From the NCBI GenBank assembly GCA_949987705.1, contig OX465282.1, positions 5,134,501-5,198,500 on the forward strand: a DNA stretch of 64,000 nucleotides, written 5' to 3'. Position numbers and translations under genes: made by a program. The stretch is from Thereva unica. Its lineage: Eukaryota > Arthropoda > Insecta > Diptera > Therevidae. Within the stretch, counting starts at the first letter, position 1; each line of letters begins with the position of its first letter. This document shows positions 12,290-21,760 of this stretch, piece after piece. The notes beneath the pieces are model-generated. The model had not been told where the DNA came from and searched no databases. It worked only from the letters and a program-made list of their open reading frames with translations.

Positions 12290-12358
12290 TGTGAAAGTTA
12301 TTTTTTGTAATTCGCCCGGTGCAAGTGCACCATTTGCACCTATGAAAGCGCCGCCACT
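12290..12358 (-). mobile_element. hAT MITE left-end fragment
   Basis: Read on the minus strand from about 12358 it begins CAGTGGCGGCGCTTTCATAG and continues GGTGCAAATGGTGCACTTG, matching the left end of the complete MITE at 26637-27021. The other end is missing. Confidence 0.6.
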
Positions 12359-12454
12359 GCTTAAGGCAAAGGATGTTATTACTACTTTGTCCTGGTCTGG
12401 AAGTACGTCAAAGCAGCCTGGAATAATAGGGAAATTTTCACGTCGACACGCCTC

Positions 12455-12720
12455 TACAATAGGGAAATTTTCACGTTAAGAGCGCCTTGATGGCAGGTTG
12501 ACTGTCCAATAAAAGTTGGCGCCTTTCGAACGTCCCAAATTGCAGGTCTTAAAGGTGTGCATTTCACTCTAGAAAACAGAAGACCACCTGCCCGTTGCAA
12601 TCGGTTGGAGTTAGGTCCTGAGATAGCAGCCCCTGAACCATGTTTCATCTTTGACCCGTGTCGTCGGGTAAACCATTGAAGAGCTGTTGAACTCCAGGAA
12701 GGATGACTTCTTCCCACTCA
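12455..12720 (-). mobile_element. I-like element (family C), RNase H start, fragment
   Basis: The minus-strand frame reads RRHGSKMKHGSGAAISGPNS and then LFSRVKCTPLRPAIWDV. This is the first strand and following block of the RNase H domain carried by I-like non-LTR elements (normally TDGSK...GxG, then an E near the second helix). The leading D of the first motif is mutated. Confidence 0.5.
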
Positions 12721-12859
12721 ATGCGATCCATAATAATTACACTGAATTTCTTTTGGGACGGCGGTTGATCGATCGACCTAGAGATACTTCTGGTCTCCAA
12801 AGCTTTGCACTTTTGGCTAGCAGCATCTAGTTGTCAAAAATTGCGTTTTTGACTTCTCC

Positions 12860-14010
12860 TATTGGACTACAGACTAAGGAAACTGCTCCGTTCTAGACTA
12901 CTTCTATGGATCATCATGTACGATGAGGTACTGACGCTAGGCCTCACCCGTGAAGGCCATAGGAGTAGTTCTCGTTTACGTAGCCGTAGCTGTAGCGGCA
13001 GCATTCGTCAACCATTGGCTGGTGAGTTTGTTGGCACAGGTGACCTTGCCACCTTTACACCCAAAAACTGAGGCGAGCATTGGTCCTCATTGTCCAGTTC
13101 AGGATGCAGTCAAAAATTGTGGAGAACTGCCATAGTGAATCCAGCCAACTTATCCCGGTTGTAGGGTCCTTGCGGCTTCCCCATTTCTTCTGGGATCTTA
13201 GCTCGGCTGGAAAATCCTCTGGTGGGTCCAAAAACTTCTAGCAGAACAGCGGTTGTCTGGGTCTGCTTCTTGAAGGGTTCCTGATTGCCTTCCGTTTTTT
13301 TAGGAAGGAAGTTGGGAAAGTGTTGCTTGGGTACCCTCGGTGGAGCTCCACAATTCCAATGCGAACTGCCTGGCCTTAGCCCTCTTCCGATAACTGTGAC
13401 AGGTAGTTCTTCGACCGCACTGTCGCCAGTTCTCTGCGGTACTGTTGCTGATTGAGAAGCCGAAGCTTCTGTGATGGACGAGGTGGCTCTGAGGAGACCT
13501 CTCTCTAGCTTTGAACTGGTGCATATGTCATCACACCATCGTCACAACATTTTTTTTTCTATATTTTAAGTCCATGAAAGTCTTACGCGTATGGCTGGAA
13601 AGAACCTCCATGTCGGATTATCCTGACTACACAACTGGGTGCGCCCGATCCTCAGAGGAGATCGTTACTACCTCACATAGCTCCTGAGTAGACATGGAGG
13701 TTATAGGACATATCTTCATCCCTTCAGGATAGACGATACACCGTTCTGCCCAAAATGTTCCTTAAATGCCCGAAGTTTACGGAGACCTGGAATGTGCTGG
13801 AAACAGCGGCCAAAGTGCAGCTAAAACAGGAGAACATCCTGGGCCAGATGATGAAGTTAGAAGACGTATGGAGAAATGTGGAAATGGAGCTGAAGCCCAT
13901 CCACCAGAATCTAAAGCAATGCAGTGCAGGTCTGGGCTCCACCGTTGTGGAAAGAAGGTTTGTGAGTTCAGCAGGAATCTGATAGACCATTTGAGTGTGT
14001 ACCCTCCGTG
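12860..14010 (+). mobile_element. R1-like non-LTR retrotransposon, degenerate 3' half
   Basis: At 12862-12960 the plus strand reads LLLWIIMYDEVLTLGL, the block that precedes the catalytic motif in R1-clade reverse transcriptases. The next frame gives VLVYVAVAVAAAFVNHWLVS, where the usual A-D-D has been lost. At 13755-13980 the tail reads MFLKCPKFTETWNVLE and then a W-R-N-V-E-M-E-L block, the usual 3' end with its last cysteine. Several frames are needed to follow it. Confidence 0.55.
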
Positions 14011-14674
14011 ATATCTGCTGTTTTAAGAGTGGGACCTACAGGCGGTTGAGCACATATCCCCCCAATGCTCGGCTTAAGAAGATTCTCAGCTTTTTTTGTA
14101 AAAAAACGTTAATAACGTGCTCATTAAACCGCTTCTCGTTCAATTATGTATGTCAAGCAGCATTGGAGGCGTTTAGTACTTAGTTGGGGGACTGAAATGT
14201 AAAATTGACTGATTGGGTACTCCTGTTTGGAATGGTATATGCCGATGCGGGTGCATTGCCTGGTTCTAATCTGTCCAAGTGGATCTAGCTCATACATTTA
14301 GGAACATAAAATTCTTTTTTCGAAGTATAATGAAAGCGTTTTTTAGACTACCGCTATAATATCCTTCAAAGGAAAATCAAGCAAACAGGACTAACATTTT
14401 ATTCGTTTTATTTCAGGTAGACTTCCCGATGCTGTTTAACACCACCAAGACTAAGAGTGACGAGATATTCAGGCATCGCCTCTAAAACAAAAACTTGAAC
14501 CTCCAATATCTAGGATAAGGAATTTTGTATATATGTACATAAAAGGATGCACATTCTTTATTTTCCCCCGAATGAGTGCTGAGAATGTTTTCGTTCGTCG
14601 CTTATGTTTTTTTTTTGCATATAATAAAGACTTGAATTTAGATTTACTAATACTAAAATGTTTTAGTTACTCAC
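14011..14674. other. Probable intron of the Fbxl16-type gene
   Basis: On the minus strand this lies directly downstream of the GTGAGT donor at 14674-14669. It is AT-rich and has no exon candidate encoding leucine-rich repeats. I looked for an LRR exon on the minus strand over 1-14660 and saw none. Confidence 0.5.
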
Positions 14675-15559
14675 CTGTAAGTGATCCAGCAATGCCTCCA
14701 ATCCTCTATCACTAATAGATGAACATCTTAAACTTAATGAATGTATATGCTTCGAAGCTAATGGAAATGAATGGACAACATCAAGTGCATCCTCATCAGT
14801 TGCACCAATTAAACAAAGTGCATGAAATCCGCGACGTATTAACGAATTATATAGCTTAACACGTTCCTGTCCAGGCATTTGCCTCAGTTCTCTACACTGT
14901 AGCGTTGGCAATAATCCAGACCAATATCTTGGACTTCGATAAAGTACATCCCGCCATCTGGTCGATACCTGAGCCAGAATTCTCCGATCGTATGGACTAA
15001 AATATAGGAAAAATTTACTGAGGAATCTTTCATCCTGTAACAGCTGCTCCATTGTCAATATCGGCGGAGGTGGCTGCGGTAATATTTGCGTATTGCCAGA
15101 TTGCTGCATATGAGAATGATGATGATGCGAATGTGAATGATGCTTTCGCATTGTTTGCGGTGTATTTTGTTGACTTTTATTGCCAGTTTGTGTATTACCA
15201 CCAGATTGGCCACTCATATGACGGCCGCTACTATTTGTATTCATGCCGCCGATACCGCTGCCACCAAGATTTGAGCTAGCTGATGTACTGCTGGTGCTGC
15301 TGCTGCCACCTGTTGATGCTGATGATGGTACTGGTACTCGGGATGGTTTTTCTGGGCAATTTGCTGATGGATTATTGCTAGTATTACCGCCGTGATTGCT
15401 GCTGCTGCCACCGCATAGGGCATTTGTTACACGCTCCATGACGGATGTTTTGCCATGATGGTGTTTTGAACGTAACCCAAGTCCGTTAATACGTTTTGAT
15501 AATTCAGCTGAGGCACGTTCAACAACACCTTGAGCTGATATTGAGGACATTTTTAACAT
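14675..15559 (-). CDS. Fbxl16: F-box/leucine-rich-repeat protein, FBXL16 type, first coding exon (partial)
   Basis: F-box proteins of this type act as substrate receptors for SCF ubiquitin ligases; FBXL16 itself is an atypical member. The exon encodes 295 residues from ATG 15559 and ends on a codon boundary at a GTGAGT donor. Residues 1-50 are conserved-looking and basic. About 51-165 is Ser/Gly/Asn-rich with a His-rich run near 140-150 and a Pro run before 168. Residues about 172-215 form the F-box (LLQDERFLSKFFLYFSPYDR and then WRDVLYRSPRYWSGLLP), which I recognise from vertebrate FBXL16. The first LRR follows (HIHSLSLRCSSISDRGLEAL). An alternative start is Met4. The LRR exons must lie beyond the left edge, after an intron of at least 14.6 kb. 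The low-complexity insert is longer than in the vertebrate protein. Confidence 0.88.
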
Positions 15560-15799
15560 TTAATATAATTGGTTTTAAAGTTTCTTTCTTGTTGTTATTG
15601 TTTATTTCTGTTTGTTCTCACCTAGTTAAATTGTTAATATCTTTTCACTTTTCATCACTTTAACAACAATACACTTTATTATTTTACATGATTATTAATG
15701 TTACATAGTTTATACTTGAGAAATATTTTTAAAAACACTTTTTCACACCAAGATCACGATTGTTTAAACAGTTTTGATGTCATTTTGTTGTTAAAGTAT
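15560..15799 (-). other. Probable 5' UTR of the Fbxl16-type exon, with upstream acceptor
   Basis: Reading the minus strand toward the start codon, a pyrimidine tract ends in CAG at 15802-15800, a plausible splice acceptor. This would make 15799-15560 the 5' untranslated part of the exon, with a further non-coding exon and promoter at higher coordinates. The UTR is AT-rich with several short upstream open frames possible. Inference only; no transcript evidence. Confidence 0.4.
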
Positions 15800-15802
15800 C
15801 TG

Positions 15803-16204
15803 AAAAAAAGAAAGAAAAATGAATTTATGAGTTTCACCTTTAAAAAATTTCATTTTTATTATTATTTTATATTCTAAAACAGTCACACAGTAGTCTCAAG
15901 CCTTAAACAAACAATCTTTACAGCAGTCAAAGAACTCCCCATATAAAAAATCAATAATGTGTAAACGGAATTCTTTTCTTTGTATTACAACAAAATGTAA
16001 TTTACAGAGTGACTGCCTTTAAGTCATTCAACCTTTTTTCAACGGAGAGAAAGTGAACGTCAACCTGATTTGCATAAGAATTAGTTGAAACGAAAGCCAG
16101 AGTTGAAATTTTAGTCTGGAATCGATCTAACAAATATTTTCGACCATGGAGAAAGACATAAAATTCAAGCTGGATATCACACACCATCATCTTAGATATT
16201 ATTG
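15803..16204. other. AT-rich non-coding DNA, no feature seen
   Basis: No motif or repeat match was found. It is likely the 5' UTR intron of the Fbxl16-type gene. Confidence 0.35.
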
Positions 16205-16360
16205 CTATTATCAAATCTATTAACGACGTAGCGTCTCTGTGGACCAGTTATCTTCTTCAACATCACTGAACTTTTTAGCATACCTTTTGGGACAGATTTA
16301 AAAAAAATCTATTTATATCTATTTTTGCATACTTTTAGGATATTTTTTTTATTTATATTT
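16205..16360 (+). repeat. Uninterrupted copy of the Transib target repeat
   Basis: TCTATTAACGACGTAGCGTC at about 16217 joins the equivalents of the left (ATATTAACGACG at 9855-9866) and right (CGACGTAGCG at 11631) flanks of the Transib element, with one CGACG. It therefore represents the pre-insertion state. A further relative is at 16935-16975. Confidence 0.6.
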
Positions 16361-16469
16361 CTAAACAATGGGGAAAAACGATATTGCGAATATAGAGTGA
16401 GAAAAGCGTGCAAGAAGGGCTGGCGGAAGGAACGTTACTGGAACATACCGCGCCTGAGTCGAGTGGCCT

Positions 16470-16930
16470 AACATACACGTTGATGCTTCCGAGAAGGTCA
16501 AATCAACCAAGTCCACGAAAACACTCTTAAACTGCTCACATTCCTCTCAAATAAGCTCTTGGAAACAGAACAAAAGTACAGTAACTATGACAAAGCGTTG
16601 TTGGCCCTATGCAAACTCTGTCAGTTTAGCAACTTGTTGAAAGGGAGAAGGTTTCATGCAATGATCGCCATAAGCGATTGATCTCAGTTAACTTCGACGG
16701 ACCCAGCAATATAACTCTATCCCCAGTAACTTAGCCTTTTCCTGGTTTGCGAGATATCGAGATATGGCATGCCAGTAAGAGTAACGACAGTTTTAGTGAG
16801 GTAGTTTATTTACTCACCCCGAGGTAAATTAAAAGTGCGCACCGAACCTCGAGGGCGGCGATAATGTGTTGCGGAAAGTATCTAGCTGGAGAGAAGCTCT
16901 AACGACGATCCCTTAGAATAAACGCTCACA
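16470..16930 (+). mobile_element. Ty3/gypsy-like retrotransposon fragment (RNase H region)
   Basis: The plus strand at about 16515-16665 reads LLTFLSNKLLETEQKYSNYD and then KALLALCKLCQFSNLLKGRR. This corresponds to the well-known RNase H block of gypsy elements (SKKLxxxExxYxxxxxELLA...FRxLLxGRxF). The flanks hold no intact integrase or reverse transcriptase. The copy is a short dead piece. Confidence 0.6.
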
Positions 16931-17632
16931 TAAATCGAATCTATTAACAACGTAGTGTCGCTGTGGGCCGGTTTACTTATTCGTCGAGACAAGGTCTAAA
17001 TGATTTCTGGTAGAACAGGACCAAAGATGAAAGAGAGGGAAAAATATACAATATAGTCCGGGAGGCAGCGTTGCATTTTGGCGGCTCATTTCTTCCCACT
17101 TGATTTTTTTGCAATAGATAGTTTAGATAAGACTAATAACAGAAACAACCGTCAGACGCCAGTATCGTGGTGGGGGTGGTCGTGGGAAAATGTGAAAGTG
17201 GTAAAAAAAAATCGTCGGCTTATTTCTTACCACTTGAGCATTTGCACAGTTATTGTTTAAGTGATAATAAAAATTATGAAAAAAGTCAGCTGCGTACCTA
17301 GTGGGGGGTTATACGTCAGTCGCTTGTATAAACCTGTCAAAAAAACACATTTTATAAATTCATTTCAAATTCAATGAAACTTATACATAAAATTTCTTTT
17401 ATAATTAGAAGAATAAAAAGCACAATCACCTGTATGCACAATGGGGGTAACACCGTCAGCTGTCAGATAATAAGTGCTGATTGGGTTTTTAACGATAGCA
17501 TTTTATAATGTATTCAAAAAAGAAACTGACTATCTTCACAACGTTATGCCAGCAGCTATCGACAATTTTTTGTGAATATAATCTGTAAACACATTATTTC
17601 AAAATATTTCTTGCGGCTGGAAAACAGCTTGG
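16931..17632. repeat. Degenerate units related to the 175-bp repeat array
   Basis: From about 17285 the sequence repeatedly echoes the array to its right: GTCAGCTG, GGGGGTTATACGTCAG and GGGGGTAACACCGTCAGCTG near 17286-17460, then at 17525-17632 a diverged full unit with CTGACTATCTTCACAACG and GGAAAACAGCTTGGCTAC. The left part (16931-17284) shows no gene. Confidence 0.45.
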
Positions 17633-18333
17633 CTACAATATGATGGATTAAATTCATTTTTTTGTATTGTGAGCATGGTTTTACTAAAAATGACCTAGCT
17701 GACTATCTTTCCCCCGTTATGTTGACAGCTGACGGCCAGTTTTTGTTAATATAATCTGTAGACTCATTATTGCAAAAGGTTTCATGCGTCTAGAAAACAG
17801 CTTGGCTAAGATATGATGGATTAAATCCATTTTTTTGTATTGTGAGCATGGTTTTACTAAAAAAATGACCTAGCTGACTATCTTTCCCCCGTTATGTTGA
17901 CAGCTGACGGCCAGTTTTTGTTAATATAATCTGTAGACTCATTATTGCAAAAGGTTTCATGCGTCTAGAAAACAGCCAATTGTAGCCAAATTCTTTTCAA
18001 GGCCGTTGAAACTGTCGCAATAATGAGTCTACAGATTATATTAACAAAAACTGGCCGTCAGCTGTCAACATAACGGGGGAAAGATAGTCAGCTAGGTCAA
18101 TTTTTTTAGTAAAACCATGCTCACAATACAAAAAAATGGATTTAATCCATCATATCTTAGCCAAGCTGTTTTCTAGACGCATGAAACCTTCTGCAATAAT
18201 GAGTCTACAGATTATACTAACAAAAACTGGCCGTCAGCTGTCAACATAACGGGGGAAAGATAGTCAGCTAGGTCATTTTTAGTAAAACCATGCTCACAAT
18301 ACAAAAAAATGGATTTAATCCATCATATTGTAG
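17633..18333. repeat. Head-to-head array of 175-bp tandem repeats (long palindrome)
   Basis: The block TGACCTAGCTGACTATCTTT begins at 17691 and again at 17866, giving a 175-bp period. After a short centre near 17990-18010 the same units reappear reverse-complemented: AAAGATAGTCAGCTAGGTCA ends at 18099 and at 18275, a 176-bp period. The left edge CTACAATATGATGG (about 17633) is mirrored by CCATCATATTGTAG ending at 18333. Arms of about 335 bp are nearly identical, so single strands could fold into one hairpin. Within each unit is a smaller inverted pair around GACAGCTGACGG. No coding capacity. Confidence 0.85.
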
Positions 18334-19169
18334 TATTGGAGAATCCAGGGTTGGTTGCCCTAAGAAGCCAACCTCGTATTCCCACATAAAAACAAAAAAA
18401 TTACAATTGACAACTTAGTTGCCTATCGTTGGGCGCTATTTGTACTGTGAACCTAGGGTTGGAGGCCCGAAAGGCCACCCTCCGATCCCCACACAGTTAA
18501 ACCAAAAATTTGAAAAATAAACTTCCAAAAAAAACTATCCTTAAGGCGATACCCTGGGTCTTTCGAAAAGAGCTGGCTTGTCGGGGGGGGGTCGTGTGGT
18601 GGTAAGGCCCGAGATACCATCTAACTGGGCATCACCTTTTACATGTCCATGAGCGCCCCTACAAGGGCGGACACCGAGTGCCTATGAAGCAGGGAAGCGT
18701 ACCTGAAATAAACCATCAAAGTTCCGGGAGAAAAGAGTCGACCACCGCTATGCCATCCTTTAACCAGTTAGCCTATCAGCCTAAAAAGAAGTCCCGGTTG
18801 GCGGCAAATCCCGGAATTTCCAGGAATTACCGAAAAAATTGATCTTTTTGGTCAAGCCTGACAAGTACTTTACATTAGTTTTGTTAATATCTCCGGAAAG
18901 CTTTGGAATTTCCAAATGAAGACATTCGCTTCCCAGTTTATCAGCGGCGCTTCAATGGTAATTCGAACACCCGCTTTAGTGTAGCGAACGAAGTATGAAG
19001 AAAATGTTTGTTTCCTAACGTTTTCTAGAAAAATCTTGTGAATTTACCACCATTATAGTTGTTTGAACTAGCTTCTCTCAGGATTACTTTGTCACGAGTT
19101 CTGATACTAGTCAATTTTCTACTAATGCTAAACTAGTATTTCTATTTTGTATGAAGTCTCTTTAATCCG
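18334..19169. other. Unassigned, possible non-LTR 5' region remnant
   Basis: The 18350-18850 portion is GC-richer and carries two similar blocks (GAATCCAGGGTTGGTTGCCC and GAACCTAGGGTTGGAGGCCC). A short frame starts at ATGCCATCC near 18750 and stops soon after. I do not recognise a protein. The remainder is AT-rich. Confidence 0.3.
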
Positions 19170-20700
19170 TCTTCTTCTTTGATCCGATAGCTGGCGCTCC
19201 GAGCGGGACGTCTACGCAACGGATAAGCCCCAACTATATTGCACGTAAGAAACGCACGTCATCTCGGCGCTCTCATGGAAATTAATGTGTTCGGCCATAT
19301 TGGACGTACGTCAGTCATATTTTATTTCGTTAAGTTTCGTTAAACGTAAAAATGGGAAAAGAACCGCGCTCTACGTACGTTTTGTGAGATGATTTGTAGT
19401 TACATATATCGATGAAAGCTAATTTTTTGTTGTTGTTTTGTGGTTTTTAAAGAAAAAAGAGTATGGAAAATGTTGTGGTTCAAATACATGATAGCGATTT
19501 TGATGAGAAATTTATTATAATTGAAAATAAACACGATTATTAATAATATGCAAATATTAATAGCCTAGTTTTAATAGTCAATGAATAATATTCAAGCATT
19601 TTAATAATTTTAAACTTTGAAGTCTCTCCCAATACGCAAACCAATTAGTCGGTTTTGCGTTTGACGAAATTTACGCACGTCGATTGACGTGCGTTTCTTA
19701 CGTGCATTATAGTTGGGCCTATACGCTGCTGTCGGTGCCGCTGGGTCTCGAACTCTATTCACGATTCGTTTCCATTCTTGCCGGTTTTTGGCGACGTCTC
19801 TAGCCTCGGTAACTGATAACCGTTGATTCTTTAGGTCGATATTCTTTAGCCAGGTTTTCTTCGGTGCCGATCGCTGGATTCTCCAGCCTGCGAGACGGTC
19901 TCGCCAGAGAAGTTTACGTGGCAAGCGGTCATTATCCATTCAGCAAACATGTCCAAACCACCGTAGTCGACGTTTTTGCATTTCTTCTTCGATTAGTGTC
20001 TGTTGATCGCATCTTTGTCTGACTGTCTCGTTTCGAATGCGATCACGTAGTGAGACACTAAGGTTCTGCCTGAAGCATCGCATTTGGAAGACCTCGAGCT
20101 TCTTAACATCCAGTTTGAGCAATATCCAGGTTTCAGATCCATAAAGAAGAATCGGAAGGTGCAACGTTCGGTAAAGGCGTACTTTTGTTTTGATGGAAAT
20201 ATTCGTTCGTTTCCATATGCACCACTTGAGCGAGGCAAATGTTGCTGTTGCCTGGCCGATGCGGCTGTGAACGTCGGACGTCGATGCTACTTTCGTTTCC
20301 TCAACCAATGTTCCCAAATATTTGAACCTCGGAACCGGTTCGATTTGGGTTCTACCGAGGTGAACACTGGCCCTCGATCCGTCTGTTGTGAGCACTTTGG
20401 TCTTTTCCGCATTGATTTTTAACCCGTATGACTGGGCGATGCGGGAAATGTCTTATAAGATGTCCGTTGCTTCGGCATTCGTATCGGCGAAGACGGCGCT
20501 ATCGTCGGCGAACATCAAGTCGGTTACGAAGATGTTGTCGTCATATAGAACTCCGAGTCGTGAATCGAATGCTTCATGCATAATCGCGTCGATCACAACA
20601 TTGAAGAGAAGTGGCAAAGCGACCTGTTAGACACCCGTTTGAATCGGGAACTCCTCGGATAAGTCACCTCGAATACGAACGTTGCTGGTTGAGCCAGCGA
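19170..20700 (-). mobile_element. APE/RT non-LTR retrotransposon, 3' half (family B), carrying a MITE
   Basis: The minus-strand frame 19940-20395 reads LTTDGSRASVHLGRTQIEPV, then FKYLGTLVEE, then KTKVRLYRTLHLPILLYGSE and ends RRLRWFGHVC. This is the thumb and C-terminal block of a non-LTR reverse transcriptase. Another frame (19610-19939) carries the tail (PRKLLWRDRLAGWR, then KTWLKNIDLKNQRLSVTEAR). The 3' end is GGATCAAAGAAGAAGACG near 19172. Two further copies lie at 34970-37035 (+) and 54066-55600 (-). I place it near RTE-like elements with low certainty. Confidence 0.75.
19226..19720. mobile_element. 495-bp MITE with about 36-bp inverted ends, inside family B copy
   Basis: Left end: AGCCCCAACTATATTGCACG. 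Right end, read inward on the minus strand: AGGCCCAACTATAATGCACG. Both continue TAAGAAACGCACGTCA. The flanking ATA (19223-19225 and 19721-19723) is present once in the uninterrupted relative at 54119-54127 (CAACGGATACGCT), so the duplication is 3 bp. There is no transposase ORF. A 3-bp duplication would fit PIF/Harbinger elements, but the end sequence alone does not prove it. Confidence 0.8.
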
Positions 20701-21748
20701 TCGTTTAATCCGTCTACTTCTGGGAACTTGATCATGTGGACCGAAGGGGTCAAACCCACATCCGAACAAGTTTCTCTGTGTTATTGGATTTTGGCAGATT
20801 TACATTTGCTGAATTCGTTGAATTGGCCATATCTAGTGAATTGTGGGCGGTAAGATCTATTAGTAGCTGCTCTCTATTGCATGCAAAAGGCTCTGACCTG
20901 GTTGTTGGATTTGTATATTCTAGCTTTCACTTTCTGACTCGTTAAAAGGTATTTGAAATATTCAGCACATCTAGGATGCGTCTTTTATCGTTCAGGATTT
21001 CTCCTCACTTTATTTCTAATAAAAAATTTAATCCCCCAGAGGGCTTTAACATAATCTATAAAAAATATCCTTTAATAAGATGGAAATGAGGAGGAGGGCG
21101 TATGCATTAGTTATTAAAATTTCTTTAAGCAGTTAGAGGAGGGAGGAATATTGAATTTAGCAAACACAAGCTAAATATTATTTTCATATTTCTACACAAA
21201 ATCAACATCCCTAAATTGCACAAAAATATTGCTACAAATTTAAGACCATTAAAAATAATTGAAAAAAAAACCGAAAATCCATGGCAATAAACACTCTTTA
21301 GATGGCATAGACACTCCTCGTTACAGTAGTGAAGAGGGAGAAATCACTAAGAAACAAAATACCTATTTGGGTCACCAAGAATCAATATATCGAAGTGAGC
21401 ACGAGTACACTCCTAGTTAAATGATATATCTTATTCACGTAAGTTTCCCACAGAGTGCGACTTTGGCAAAAGATTTATTGCTACCAAAAAGACTTGTTAA
21501 ACATCGAGACATATGGGCTTAGTAGGGCTGTTACCTAAAAGCCCTTATAATGTATCTTAAGTGTGCAGTGAGAGAGGAAGTGCCTGATTTTACTTTTTTT
21601 TTGTATATGGAGAAGGGTAATTGAAATCGAGCTTTAATAGTAGTAATTTAGAGAGAGTCTGTGGTTTAAAAACACGATTTGTGTGAATTTTTTTTTTAAA
21701 TCATATTCTTTTGTTTAATAAACAATTTCATGGTAGGTACAAAGGTAA
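20701..21748. other. AT-rich non-coding DNA, no feature seen
   Basis: Short frames only, with poly-T near 21592-21601 and 21690-21697. No repeat match within the window was found apart from the primer-binding-like motif at its right edge. Confidence 0.35.
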
Positions 21749-21760
21749 TGGTGGCAGCGG
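21749..21760 (+). other. tRNA-Leu-like primer-binding-site motif
   Basis: TGGTGGCAGCGG matches the complement of the 3' end of an insect tRNA-Leu plus CCA, as used by some gypsy-type LTR elements. Similar motifs are at 26238, 28527, 28675 and 56782. Here the match is short. Confidence 0.35.

Noticed and set aside
15241..15423. Ala/Val-rich 60-residue minus-strand frame
   Set aside because: It is an alternate frame of the Ser/Gly-rich part of the Fbxl16-type exon.
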